Shown: positions 47,314 through 56,404, counted from the stretch's first letter. The stretch: DNA of 64,000 bases from JAIXRY01 sp031972855 (GCA_031972855.1 DALYDY010000001.1:139071-203070), one strand, 5' to 3'. Notes: a model not told the origin generated them from the sequence alone. Made by a program: numbers and translations.

Positions 47314-48154
47314 ATTTGTTTAAGATTGTTTTTATAAAAACAATAAATTTTTCTTTTGTATTTAAACTTGTTCTTTTGCTAATATTGTAATTGCTTTCTT
47401 TTATTTTTTTTAACAATCTCGAATATCTATTGTAAGACAAAAGTATTGCGAATCTCGTATATATAGGTAATAGTTTTATACCCTCTCTCCCAATAATACC
47501 AAGTTCGCGAGTTCTTTTTTCTTGTATATCCATATATTTTATCCAATCTATATTCTTTTCTTGTAACCCTATTTGTCTTATAAAATCTTTTTGTTTTAAA
47601 TTACAATTTTCTAACTCGTCTTGAGGTAAGTATATACGAGATCTCTCTTCATAATCATTTCGTGCGTCTCTAATAAAGTTTACCATTTGGAACATTTCAG
47701 CCATTGCTTTTGCGTGAGGTTTCCAATCTCCCTGTGCTTTTGTTATATATCCCATAACATATCCTATTATTACAGCCGATCCATACATGTATTCCTCCAA
47801 TTCTCTATAAGTATTATATATATACTTACTTGTATCTTTTTCCATTGATTGAAAAAAAGCGTCAAAAATTTCTTCCTCTATAGCAATTTCTTTTTGTAAA
47901 ATCCTCGTACTTTCTTGAACTATATTTTGATTGTAATTATTTTTCCAAGCATTACGCCATTTATTTAGAGCAATTTTTGCTTCTTCGTCTTTAAAATCGG
48001 TATCTACAATTTCATCAACAATTCTTACGAATGCATAAAATATCCAAGTCTGATACCTTTGTCTTTTTGGAAAGAATAAAGTAGCAACATAAAATGTGTT
48101 GCTGTATTTTTTAATAATATTCTTTGAGTTTTTAATTTGTTCCTTTGTGTACAT
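47306..48154 (-). CDS. crtB: Phytoene synthase
   Basis: 282 residues. YAFVRIVDEIVD is the first Asp-rich motif and FIRDARNDYEERSRIYLP the second. It condenses two geranylgeranyl diphosphates to phytoene. Its first codon shares a base with the crtE stop. Confidence 0.95.
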   Translation of the reverse strand: MYTKEQIKNSKNIIKKYSNTFYVATLFFPKRQRYQTWIFYAFVRIVDEIVDTDFKDEEAKIALNKWRNAWKNNYNQNIVQESTRILQKEIAIEEEIFDAFFQSMEKDTSKYIYNTYRELEEYMYGSAVIIGYVMGYITKAQGDWKPHAKAMAEMFQMVNFIRDARNDYEERSRIYLPQDELENCNLKQKDFIRQIGLQEKNIDWIKYMDIQEKRTRELGIIGREGIKLLPIYTRFAILLSYNRYSRLLKKIKESNYNISKRTSLNTKEKFIVFIKTILNKYE

Positions 48155-49164
48155 TATGATGTTCTTTTTTCTATCAACAAAATTAAATCTAAAAGAATTT
48201 TTTTTGTATTATCTTTTATATCTTCATTTTCAATATTTATCTTTGCTTTTTTTAATTTTTCAAATACTTCATTTCTCAACTCACCAACCAATCCACTTGT
48301 TCTTATTCTTTGTTTAAATTCATTTGTAATAAGATTTCTATTCTTTGATCCAAATATTTTATTAAATTCTTTTGTTAATAATAAATCATTTTGATTTTTT
48401 ATCTTTGCATTAATAAGTGTTGGTTGTCCTTCTACTATATCTGTAAATCCGTGCTTACCCAAATCTTCATCTTCACTCATTATATCAATCAAATCGTCGG
48501 TTATTTGGAAACATGTTCCAAGATTGTCTCCATAAACATAAACCCAGTCACTAGGTTTTTTGTCTGACAGTATTACACCAAGTTCAAGTGGGCGAGTGCA
48601 TGTATATCGAGCTGTTTTTAAAAGCATGCATTCTAAAATATTTTTTTCCAATGGGTCTTTTTGATTTCTATTATCCAAGTCAATCATTTGTCCAATAACA
48701 ACTTCGTTGATTAATTTTTTCCAAATATTCAAACTCTCTTTTGGTTGTGGAAAAGAAAAGAAGGAATTATATGCCCAATTAAAAAGAAGGTCAGCAATAA
48801 GTATTGCTTGATGTTCGTTTATAGGTTCTTTATATATTTTTTTTGAGAATGTGTGTATAGCTTCTGTTCCATGCCTTAAATCTTGTTCATCCATAATATC
48901 ATCCTCTACTAGAGCCATAAGATGTATAAGTTCTATAGCTATTAGAACATCTTTTATATCTTTCCAAGACTCTTTATTTTCTTGGTAGCCTACAGCTATT
49001 ATAAAAGGACGAATCCTTTTACCTTTTGCGGCAAGAATTATTATATGATCAAATATGTCTTTTAATCTTTCATTTGTTGTAATTTCTTTACTTTCTTCTA
49101 TATATTTATTAAGTGATTCTAGTAATAACAGATCAAATTCTTTTTTAAATTCTGAGAGGTTCAT
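48154..49164 (-). CDS. crtE: Polyprenyl diphosphate synthase (geranylgeranyl type)
   Basis: 336 residues. GKRIRPF, first Asp-rich motif ALVEDDIMDEQDLRHG, second FQITDDLIDI followed by DLGKHG. Residues upstream of the first motif (IHLMALVEDD) would set chain length; no bulky aromatic at position -5, compatible with C20 or longer. Head of the carotenoid operon; no MEP or mevalonate gene is in the window. Confidence 0.93.
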   Translation of the reverse strand: MNLSEFKKEFDLLLLESLNKYIEESKEITTNERLKDIFDHIIILAAKGKRIRPFIIAVGYQENKESWKDIKDVLIAIELIHLMALVEDDIMDEQDLRHGTEAIHTFSKKIYKEPINEHQAILIADLLFNWAYNSFFSFPQPKESLNIWKKLINEVVIGQMIDLDNRNQKDPLEKNILECMLLKTARYTCTRPLELGVILSDKKPSDWVYVYGDNLGTCFQITDDLIDIMSEDEDLGKHGFTDIVEGQPTLINAKIKNQNDLLLTKEFNKIFGSKNRNLITNEFKQRIRTSGLVGELRNEVFEKLKKAKINIENEDIKDNTKKILLDLILLIEKRTS

Positions 49165-49256
49165 ATTTTAAAAACATTGTAAATGTTTTTTTTGATTATT
49201 ATATTAATACAATTTACCATTTTGCAATTATACTTTTTTTTTATAGAATACTCTAT

Positions 49257-49808
49257 ATGAACAATAATAACGACGACAAACAAGCAATTTGGTGGATTAT
49301 AGGAGTTCTTATTGTTGCTGGTATTGGTTCTTATTTTTTAATAAATAAAACAGTAAATACAACAGAAAAGATTCCAGCAAAAATAAATATTGCAAATCCA
49401 GATGAATTGCCAAAAGAAACGGTTCCAGGAAAAGATGATAAATTAATAGATAATAAAAATAATATGGATAATACTATAACAACAAAAGATGGAATGAAAA
49501 TAACTACTTTAAAACAAGGTAGTGGGGAAGTAGCAGAAAACGGTAAAGAAGTTACTGTACACTACACAGGTACATTTACTGATGGTAAAAAATTTGATTC
49601 AAGTGTTGATCGTGGTGAACCTTTTAAATTTGTTCTTGGTGCGGGAAGAGTTATTAAAGGTTGGGATGAAGGTGTTCTCGGTATGAAAGTTGGAGAAAAA
49701 AGAAGTCTAGTTATTCCTCCAGCTCTTGGTTATGGAATGAATGATTATGGTCCTATACCTGGAGGGTCAACACTTTTGTTTGATGTTGAACTTCTCGGAG
49801 TTAAATAA
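49257..49808 (+). CDS. Membrane-anchored FKBP-type peptidyl-prolyl isomerase
   Basis: 183 residues. One membrane helix (residues 11-29), a 45-residue polar linker, then an FKBP domain: VTVHYTGTFTDGKKFDSS, PFKFVLGAGRVIKGWDEGV, and GPIPGGSTLLFDVELL. It assists folding outside the membrane. Confidence 0.93.
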   Translation: MNNNNDDKQAIWWIIGVLIVAGIGSYFLINKTVNTTEKIPAKINIANPDELPKETVPGKDDKLIDNKNNMDNTITTKDGMKITTLKQGSGEVAENGKEVTVHYTGTFTDGKKFDSSVDRGEPFKFVLGAGRVIKGWDEGVLGMKVGEKRSLVIPPALGYGMNDYGPIPGGSTLLFDVELLGVK

Positions 49809-49828
49809 ATTTTTCTTAAGTATTAAAT

Positions 49829-49859
49829 AAAAAAACTTATTTTTAAATAAGTTTTTTTA
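49829..49859 (+). terminator. Terminator of the FKBP gene
   Basis: AAAAAACTTATTT-tta-AATAAGTTTTTTT. Confidence 0.85.
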
Positions 49860-49891
49860 TTTTTAATTGAAAATTATGGTATAATGACCAT

Positions 49892-51424
49892 ATGAATTCA
49901 AATATAATGGATAAAATTAAATATGGACTTAAGGGTTTTTTTAGTAAAAAAAGATACTGGATGGGGTTTATCTTAATTGTTTTAATATCTTTACCTTTTA
50001 TTTTAAAAGATAAAACAGCTGGAATAATAACATCTGTTGTTGAAAATAAAACATTAACTCAGACAGTTCTTGCTACTGGACAAGTGACAAGTATTACAGA
50101 TCTGTCATTATCATTCACTTCTTCTGGTGTTATAAAAAACATTCCAGTTGTAGTTGGCCAAAAAGTTAAAAAAGGTCAAATACTTGCAAGTATAGAGCAA
50201 GGTAATGAACTTGCTGTGCTAACACAAGCTCGTGGCCAACTTCTTGCAGCAAAAGCAAGATATCAAAAAATTATTGAAGGTGCAACAAACGAAGAAGTTG
50301 CTTTAGCACAAACAGCCTTAAATAATGCAAAATCAGATTTAGAAAAAACAAAATTAACCCAAACAACTTTGGTTGAGAATGCTAGAAGAACTCTCCTTAG
50401 TACTGGTCTAGAAGCAGTTTCTTCTTCATCAACAACACCTCCTACAATTTCTGGTACTTATAATGGAGAAGAAGGTTTTTATAAAATAAATACTTTTTCT
50501 ACTGGTGCTGGTGGGTATTTTTCAGTTACCGGACTTGAAAATTCAACAGGAGTTATTAGTACAAATAATCCTGTAGCTATTGGTGAAAGGGGGCTTTTTA
50601 TTCAATTTCCATCAAACTTTAATTCAGGATCTCAAACATCTTGGACTATAGATATTCCAAATAAAAAATCATCAAGTTATATAACTTCTTTAAATTTATA
50701 TAATTCTGCAATTGAAACACAAAAAAGCCAAATCTCTAGTGCTGAATCTCTGGTGGCTACAAGACAAGCTGAATTTAATATAAAAGTTGCAAAAGCTCGT
50801 GATGCAGATATAAATTTAGCTCAAGCAGATGTTTTATCTGCTGAAGGGAGTTTACAAAATGCTCAAGCAAATTTTGAAAAAACAGTAATTAGAGCCCCAG
50901 GAGATGGAACTATTACAAGAGTTGTAAACAAAGTTGGAGAACTCGCACAAGCTCTAAAAGAAGCTATAGTACTTCAAGATGTTGATAATTTATATATTAA
51001 AGCAAATATAAATGAGTCAAATATAACAAATATTGTTATTGGTCAAAAAGTATCTATTACATTCGACGCTTTCCCAGGTAACTACACTGGTGAAGTCGTA
51101 CATATTGACCCTTCAGCAAAAGTAGAAGATGGTATTGTTAATTATGAAATTAAAATCTCAATAAATGAGAAAGATATGTTTATTCGTCCAGGGATGAATG
51201 CTGATATAAAAATAGAGGCAAACGAGAAACCAAATACAATAGTTGCTCCAAAAGCCTCTATCAAAAAAGATGAACAAGGTTCTTATGTTGAAGTTGTTAC
51301 AAATACAAAAAACAAAAAATCTGAAAGAAGAAATGTTACAACAGGAGTAACAGGGGATGGAGCTCTTGTGGAAATTATTTCTGGTCTATCTGTCGGAGAA
51401 GAAATAATTGTATCTAGAAGTTAA
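49892..51424 (+). CDS. HlyD/MacA-type efflux adaptor protein
   Basis: 510 residues. N-terminal membrane helix (24-40), lipoyl half-motif GVIKNIPVVVGQKVKKGQILASI, a helical hairpin (90-130 and 280-320), second lipoyl half ANFEKTVIRAPGDGTITRVV, beta-barrel with RPGMNADIKI. Between the two helices a 90-residue beta-rich insert (Gly/Ser/Thr-rich, about 150-240) is unusual; in Gram-negative adaptors this tip binds TolC. TATAAT 49880-49885 is only 6 nt before ATG. The stop shares its last base with the permease start. Confidence 0.9.
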   Translation: MNSNIMDKIKYGLKGFFSKKRYWMGFILIVLISLPFILKDKTAGIITSVVENKTLTQTVLATGQVTSITDLSLSFTSSGVIKNIPVVVGQKVKKGQILASIEQGNELAVLTQARGQLLAAKARYQKIIEGATNEEVALAQTALNNAKSDLEKTKLTQTTLVENARRTLLSTGLEAVSSSSTTPPTISGTYNGEEGFYKINTFSTGAGGYFSVTGLENSTGVISTNNPVAIGERGLFIQFPSNFNSGSQTSWTIDIPNKKSSSYITSLNLYNSAIETQKSQISSAESLVATRQAEFNIKVAKARDADINLAQADVLSAEGSLQNAQANFEKTVIRAPGDGTITRVVNKVGELAQALKEAIVLQDVDNLYIKANINESNITNIVIGQKVSITFDAFPGNYTGEVVHIDPSAKVEDGIVNYEIKISINEKDMFIRPGMNADIKIEANEKPNTIVAPKASIKKDEQGSYVEVVTNTKNKKSERRNVTTGVTGDGALVEIISGLSVGEEIIVSRS

Positions 51425-52704
51425 TGATTAATAATCTACAAAAAATAGAAAAATCTTTTAAGCAAAATGCTAAAGTTGGCTGGTTTTTGGCTAAGCGTGA
51501 TATTAAACGTGCAAATATTTGGACAACAGGACTTATAGTTCTTGTGATGACTCTTACTTTTTTAAATCTAATTGTTGTTTCCGGAATACTCGTTGGACTT
51601 ATTCAAGGTTCAGAAGATTCTCAAAAGAAATATGGAATTGGTGATGTTATAATTTCTCCTTTTTTGAATAGAAGTGCTATAGATCAAACACCTCAAATAA
51701 TTGATATTGTAAAAAACATTCCAGGATACAAGAATCATACAGTCAGATATTCTGGTTCTGCTCGTATAGAATCAAATTATCGCGACACAATAAAGCCTGG
51801 TAATAAACGTGACGGTGCAGGAGGTTCGCTTCTCGGTATTGATCCAATAGTAGAAGAAAAATTTTCTGGAATATCAAAATTTGTTATTAGAGGTTCATAT
51901 TTAGAAACTCAAGATAGTGATAGTGTTCTACTTGGTAAAAATCTTTTGTATGAGTTCACACCTATTGAGGCTCCAGGTTTTCAAACTCTAAAAGATGTTT
52001 CTATAGGTTCTCGTGTAAAAATTACAGTAGGAAATACTTCTCGTGAATATTTTGTAAAAGGTATTTTGGGTAGTAAGGTTGATGAATTTGATACCTCTAT
52101 TGTGATGGTTGATAGTGAAGTTAGAAAGCTTACAGGTAGAACTGATTTGAATGCTGGTTCTATTCCTATTCAAATTTTATCAGGTACAGACCCTGTTGCT
52201 GTAAAAAATTTCTTACTTGATTCTGGGGTAGGAGAATATGCTCGTGTTCAAACAGCAGAAGAAGCTTTCCCAAAATTCTTAAAAGATATAAAAAACACTT
52301 TTGCACTCCTTGGCTCTATGATTTCAGCTATTGGTCTTGTTGTTGCTTCGATTACTATATTTATTGTTATTTTCGTTAACGCTATAACTCGTAGAAGATT
52401 TATTGGTATTTTGAAGGGTATTGGTATAAACAAAAGAGCTATTTTATATTCATATATATATCAAGCTTGTATATATGCATTGTTTGGAATTATTATCGGA
52501 ATGATTTTAATATTCTTTTTGATAAAACCTTATTTTGCTGCTAATCCGATTAACTTTCCTTTTTCTGATGGAATATTAGTTGCAACATTATCAGGGACTT
52601 TGATTAGAGCAGGTATTTTGATGGTAACAACACTCATTGCTGGATTTATACCTGCTCGAATGGTTATTAAACAAAATACACTCAGTGCAATTCTTGGTCG
52701 CTAG
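51424..52704 (+). CDS. MacB/FtsX-type ABC transporter permease
   Basis: 426 residues. One N-terminal helix, a large extracytoplasmic MacB_PCD-like domain (residues 60-270), then three C-terminal helices of the FtsX domain (GLVVASITIFIVIFVNAITRRRFIGILKGIGINKRAI, coupling segment included). Pairs with the adaptor upstream and the ATPase downstream. Confidence 0.92.
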   Translation: MINNLQKIEKSFKQNAKVGWFLAKRDIKRANIWTTGLIVLVMTLTFLNLIVVSGILVGLIQGSEDSQKKYGIGDVIISPFLNRSAIDQTPQIIDIVKNIPGYKNHTVRYSGSARIESNYRDTIKPGNKRDGAGGSLLGIDPIVEEKFSGISKFVIRGSYLETQDSDSVLLGKNLLYEFTPIEAPGFQTLKDVSIGSRVKITVGNTSREYFVKGILGSKVDEFDTSIVMVDSEVRKLTGRTDLNAGSIPIQILSGTDPVAVKNFLLDSGVGEYARVQTAEEAFPKFLKDIKNTFALLGSMISAIGLVVASITIFIVIFVNAITRRRFIGILKGIGINKRAILYSYIYQACIYALFGIIIGMILIFFLIKPYFAANPINFPFSDGILVATLSGTLIRAGILMVTTLIAGFIPARMVIKQNTLSAILGR

Positions 52705-52723
52705 TTATATAAATTATAAAATT

Positions 52724-53401
52724 ATGCTTACTATAAAAAATCTTACAAAAAAATTTAAAAGTGGAGACCAAGAGACGATCGCCGTCAACGATCTTTCTTT
52801 TGATATTATAGAAGGGCAATTTGTTACCATTACAGGTAAATCAGGTTCTGGAAAATCTACTTTAATGTATCAGATAGGGCTTTTAGATATGCCTACAAGT
52901 GGACAAGTTATAATGGATGGAAAAGATCTTATTAATCTTGATGAAGAAGGAAGAACAATAATACGCCTAAATGACTTTGGCTATATTTTTCAAGACTATG
53001 CAATCATTCCTTCTCTAACAGCCCTAGAAAACACTCTCTTACCACTTCTTATGCAAGGATATGATATTAAAGAAGCAGAAGAAAAAGCAAAGATAGCACT
53101 AACAAAAATAGGTTTAGAAAACAAAATGAACAATCTCCCAAGTGAATTATCTGGTGGTCAACAACAAAGAGTTTCTATTGCTCGTGCAATCTCACATAGC
53201 CCTAAGATTATTTTTGCCGATGAACCAACAGCAAATCTTGATTCTGAAACATCAGTACAAGTAATGAAAGCTTTTTTGGATTTAAACAAAGAAGGACAGA
53301 CAATAATTATGGTGACGCACGAAGAAGAATATGCTCTTATGGCTCATCGCACCATTCATCTCGCTGACGGAAAAATAGTTAGTGATATATTAAATAAATA
53401 A
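52724..53401 (+). CDS. MacB/LolD-type ABC transporter ATPase
   Basis: 225 residues from ATG 52724 (MLTIKNLTKKFKSG). Walker A GKSGSGKST, Q-loop IFQDYAIIP, signature LSGGQQQR, Walker B IIFADEPTANLDS, H-loop MVTHEEE. Third gene of the efflux operon; exports peptides, lipids or toxic compounds across the single membrane expected in CPR. Confidence 0.96.
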   Translation: MLTIKNLTKKFKSGDQETIAVNDLSFDIIEGQFVTITGKSGSGKSTLMYQIGLLDMPTSGQVIMDGKDLINLDEEGRTIIRLNDFGYIFQDYAIIPSLTALENTLLPLLMQGYDIKEAEEKAKIALTKIGLENKMNNLPSELSGGQQQRVSIARAISHSPKIIFADEPTANLDSETSVQVMKAFLDLNKEGQTIIMVTHEEEYALMAHRTIHLADGKIVSDILNK

Positions 53402-53430
53402 TTGACTAAATAAAATAATTATAGTATTGT
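53402..53430 (+). promoter_or_regulatory. Promoter of the 53448 gene
   Basis: TTGACT 53402-53407, 17-nt spacer, TATTGT 53425-53430. Confidence 0.55.
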
Positions 53431-53447
53431 TCTAAAAAACAATAACA

Positions 53448-53771
53448 ATGAAAATACTATACTTACTTGAGAAAAAAACAGAAAAACAAACAAATTTAAT
53501 AGGAGAATTTGTTGGAGTTGAATCAGTGTCTTTGGAAATTGAATTTTCTTTTTCTGTGGTTAATAATCCAGAATTAGAAATAATATTTAATAATCTCTCA
53601 GATGAAAAAGCTTTTAGAAGAACTATATTAGTGGAGTCTGATTGTATTATTGCTCCAATGGTGGTGATACATTCTCATAAATATAGAGAAATATCAAATC
53701 ATATGAATAGTATTTTTTCAAATTTAATAAAAAATTATTTGGAAAAAAACAAATTGAAAATAAGCACTTAG
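53448..53771 (+). CDS. Hypothetical protein, 107 aa
   Basis: Not recognised. Soluble alpha/beta, with FSFSVVNNPELEIIFNNLSD in the middle and a C-terminal helix rich in Asn and Lys. Own promoter; short hairpin-like AAGCACTTAG...TTAGGTGTTTTT follows and may terminate it. Confidence 0.45.
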   Translation: MKILYLLEKKTEKQTNLIGEFVGVESVSLEIEFSFSVVNNPELEIIFNNLSDEKAFRRTILVESDCIIAPMVVIHSHKYREISNHMNSIFSNLIKNYLEKNKLKIST

Positions 53772-53817
53772 TCTTTATGGATTAGGTGTTTTTATTTTGT
53801 GATATAATGTATACATT

Positions 53818-54624
53818 ATGATAAATGAAGAAGAAAAAAATAAATTTGTAAAAATGGGCTTTGTTTTTATTGCTATTGTTTCTATATATTTTGTTGCAAA
53901 AATTGGAACAGAATTTAAAAATTACAAAACAATAGGAATGGATCATGAAGCAAAAAACACAATCACAGTTTCAGGTGATGGGGAATCTTTTGCAATACCT
54001 GATATTGCTGAAGTGAGCTTTACTGTACGTTCATCTGAAAAGACAATGAACGATTCTCAACAAAAAGTAAACGAAGTAAATAAAAAAGTTCTTGATTATG
54101 TAAAATCTGTTGGTATAGAAGATAAGGATATAAAGACACAAAATTATAATTCTTATCCAAAATATGAATGGCAAAAACAAACAATATATTGTGTTACAAC
54201 ACCTTGTCCTCAACCAGAAGGAAAACAAGTGTTAGTTGGATATGAAGTCTCACAAACAATTACAATAAAAATTAGAAAGACAGAACAAGTTTCAACTATT
54301 GTTGATGAATTGGGAAAACTTGGAGTAACAGAAATATCTGGACCAAACTTCACTGTTGATAATTTAGAAAAATATCAAGAAGAAGCAAGAAAAGAAGCAA
54401 TAGATGAAGCAAAAGAAAAAGCAGACATTCTAGCAAAAGATCTTGGAGTTAAATTGGTACGCATTGTTTCTTTCTCAGACGGGAATAGTAATGCTGTAAT
54501 GCCTATGGCTTATGCGCAAGATATGCGAATGGAAAAATCTATGAACGCTTCTGTAGGAGCAAGTCTTCCACAAGGGGAACAAAAGATTGTATCAAATGTA
54601 AGTATTACTTACGAGATACGCTAA
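53818..54624 (+). CDS. SIMPL-domain (DUF541) membrane-anchored protein
   Basis: 268 residues. Membrane helix at 13-28, then a SIMPL domain: ITVSGDGESFAIPDIAEVSFTV, VNKKVLDYVKSVGIEDKDIKTQNY, and EARKEAIDEAKEKADILAKDLGVKL. Usual family length. Members occur on the cell surface; function poorly known. TATAAT 53803-53808 is 9 nt before ATG. Confidence 0.9.
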   Translation: MINEEEKNKFVKMGFVFIAIVSIYFVAKIGTEFKNYKTIGMDHEAKNTITVSGDGESFAIPDIAEVSFTVRSSEKTMNDSQQKVNEVNKKVLDYVKSVGIEDKDIKTQNYNSYPKYEWQKQTIYCVTTPCPQPEGKQVLVGYEVSQTITIKIRKTEQVSTIVDELGKLGVTEISGPNFTVDNLEKYQEEARKEAIDEAKEKADILAKDLGVKLVRIVSFSDGNSNAVMPMAYAQDMRMEKSMNASVGASLPQGEQKIVSNVSITYEIR

Positions 54625-54641
54625 AAATTAATTTAAACAGT

Positions 54642-54668
54642 AAAAACCCTTCAAAATGAAGGGTTTTT
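54642..54668 (+). terminator. Terminator of the SIMPL gene
   Basis: AAAAACCCTTC-aaaat-GAAGGGTTTTT. Confidence 0.88.
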
Positions 54669-54675
54669 ATATGTA

Positions 54676-54705
54676 TTGACAAAATAGTTTATATTATGGT
54701 ATAAT
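54676..54705 (+). promoter_or_regulatory. Consensus promoter of the sorting-domain protein gene
   Basis: TTGACA 54676-54681, 18-nt spacer, TATAAT 54700-54705. It gives an 80-nt leader, exceptional in this window. Confidence 0.8.
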
Positions 54706-54736
54706 ATAAATATAGTTCTTTTAAAAAAGGTTTCAA

Positions 54737-54786
54737 TTAGCGTGTTTGTTAGAGGTGATATATATCGGTTCTAACAAACACGCTAA
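54737..54786 (+). promoter_or_regulatory. Leader hairpin with 17-bp perfect stem directly upstream of the start codon
   Basis: TTAGCGTGTTTGTTAGA (54737-54753), 16-nt loop, exact complement at 54770-54786; the ATG follows 4 nt later. It would block ribosome access or stabilise the mRNA. No T run follows, so it is not a terminator. Confidence 0.7.
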
Positions 54787-54790
54787 AAAC

Positions 54791-55510
54791 ATGAAAAAAA
54801 TAATAACAATTTTATTTGCAGTTATCGGTATGGTAGCTTCAAGAGTTAATGCTCAAAACCCTCACTTTATTCAAGGTGAAAAGTATTTTCTAGAATTCTC
54901 AATCACTTATGATTGGGGAGGTAAAACTTATACAGACAGTGTAAAAACTGAAAGTATAAATATTAAAACCTCTTCTGACTCATCTTACAAAAATATTGAA
55001 TTCCAAAACGAAGATGTAAAATTTCAGATCACTTATGTGTTTCCTGAATTTTTAAATCAAGTTAGATTGGGTGATCCGATTGCTTATGGTGATGGATACC
55101 TTCAGTTTGGTCAGTTCAATAATCAGTCATTTGTTTTCTGGAATCTTTCAGCAAAGACAGATGACGAGGTGAAACTTACTGACAGCTCTTGGGCATCGAT
55201 CTGCCATGGACCGTATCAGGTTCGTGAACCTAAGATTAAATTCTCTTGTAAAAGAGTTTTGGCAAAAACTACTGGGATGAGTGATATAGAAAAATCAAAA
55301 ATTTCTATTTACCCAAATCCTTTTGTTGATAACCTTGTCATTTTAAATTTATTACACGAAACATTTGTTCGTGTTGTAGATATGAATGGTAAAGAAATTT
55401 ATCAGCAAAGTTCTTTTGGAGATGTGTCATTAGATACTTCTTCTTGGAATCCTGGAGTCTACTTCCTCTACTTAGGGGACAGTGCTCCTCAAAAAATTGT
55501 TAAGTATTAA
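54791..55510 (+). CDS. Secreted protein with type IX-like (Por) C-terminal sorting domain
   Basis: 239 residues from ATG 54791. Signal peptide MKKIITILFAVIGMVASRVNAQ (cleavage after NA), a beta-rich domain of about 140 residues, then a C-terminal domain: KISIYPNPFVDNLVI, VRVVDMNGKEIYQ, LDTSSWNPGVYFLYL, KIVKY. This is the T9SS type A sorting domain pattern, known from Bacteroidota. A single-membrane CPR cell would not have T9SS, so this suggests transfer from Bacteroidota or a reused surface domain. Dedicated promoter and leader hairpin. Confidence 0.8.
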   Translation: MKKIITILFAVIGMVASRVNAQNPHFIQGEKYFLEFSITYDWGGKTYTDSVKTESINIKTSSDSSYKNIEFQNEDVKFQITYVFPEFLNQVRLGDPIAYGDGYLQFGQFNNQSFVFWNLSAKTDDEVKLTDSSWASICHGPYQVREPKIKFSCKRVLAKTTGMSDIEKSKISIYPNPFVDNLVILNLLHETFVRVVDMNGKEIYQQSSFGDVSLDTSSWNPGVYFLYLGDSAPQKIVKY

Positions 55511-55518
55511 AACTTTCT

Positions 55519-55546
55519 GGCCTGTTTCAATTTAATGAAACAGGCC
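55519..55546 (+). terminator. Terminator of the sorting-domain protein gene
   Basis: GGCCTGTTTCA-atttaa-TGAAACAGGCC then TTTC. Confidence 0.88.
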
Positions 55547-55643
55547 TTTCTTCTTGTATTTGACTTATTTTTATATAATTTGTATTATATATATACAGAC
55601 GCCCGAAAAGGCGTTTTAAAAAAGCCTAATTTAAAAAATATTT

Positions 55644-55820
55644 ATGTTTCAATTCATCAAAGATACGTATGCAGAAATGGCCAATGTAGCGTGGCCATCT
55701 CGTAAAAAGACAATGACATATACTCTTTCAGTTATTATTATTTCTGCGGTCGTAGCTTATTACTTAGGATTTCTTGATATGCTTTTTTCAAAAGCTATCG
55801 GATATATCATTTCAAAATAA
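55644..55820 (+). CDS. secE: Preprotein translocase subunit SecE
   Basis: 58 residues, ATG 55644 to TAA 55820. MFQFIKDTYAEMANVAWPSR has the conserved amphipathic helix with the WPSR/K motif, followed by one membrane helix (TYTLSVIIISAVVAYYLGFL). It clamps SecY in the translocon. Three nt before nusG, the standard secE-nusG order. Confidence 0.95.
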   Translation: MFQFIKDTYAEMANVAWPSRKKTMTYTLSVIIISAVVAYYLGFLDMLFSKAIGYIISK

Positions 55821-55823
55821 TCT

Positions 55824-56366
55824 ATGGCAAAACAAGAAGATGGAGAGCGAAATTGGTATGCAATTCACACTTACTCTGGATATGAAAATGCAGTAATGCG
55901 TAATCTAAGACAACGTATAGATTCTCTTGGAATAAATGATAAAATTTTCAACGTTGTTGTTCCAACAGAAAAGAAAATAAAAATCAAAGCAGGTAAGAGA
56001 ACAGAAGTAGAAGAAAAGATTTTTCCAGGATATGTGCTTGTTGATATGATTGTTACTGATGATACTTGGTTTATCGTTCGTAATACTCCACGTGTTACAG
56101 GATTTATTGGTGCAGGTGTACAGCCAGTACCACTTTCTCAAAAAGAAATTGATGAACTTTTTGGACGTATGGATAAAAATGCTCCTAAACATAATATTGA
56201 ACTTATTATTGGTGAATCAATAATAATTGCAGACGGACCATTTAAAGATAGTGAAGCTCGCGTTGAGTCAATTGATCAAGAACGTGGAAAGGTTCGTGTT
56301 CTTGTCTCTCTTTTCGGACGCGAAACTCCTGTTGAACTTGATTTCCTTCAAATAAAAAAGATTTAA
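55824..56366 (+). CDS. nusG: Transcription termination/antitermination protein NusG
   Basis: 180 residues. NGN domain: WYAIHTYSGYENAVMRNL, EEKIFPGYVLVDM, FIVRNTPRVTGFIG; KOW domain: GESIIIADGPFKDSEARVES. Links RNA polymerase to the ribosome or Rho. Followed by a terminator before rplK. Confidence 0.97.
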   Translation: MAKQEDGERNWYAIHTYSGYENAVMRNLRQRIDSLGINDKIFNVVVPTEKKIKIKAGKRTEVEEKIFPGYVLVDMIVTDDTWFIVRNTPRVTGFIGAGVQPVPLSQKEIDELFGRMDKNAPKHNIELIIGESIIIADGPFKDSEARVESIDQERGKVRVLVSLFGRETPVELDFLQIKKI

Positions 56367-56398
56367 AAACAAAAGCCCTAAAAAGGGCTTTTGTTTTT
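56365..56398 (+). terminator. Terminator of secE-nusG
   Basis: AAAAACAAAAGCCCT-aaa-AAGGGCTTTTGTTTTT. Confidence 0.88.
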
Positions 56399-56404
56399 AA
56401 AGCC

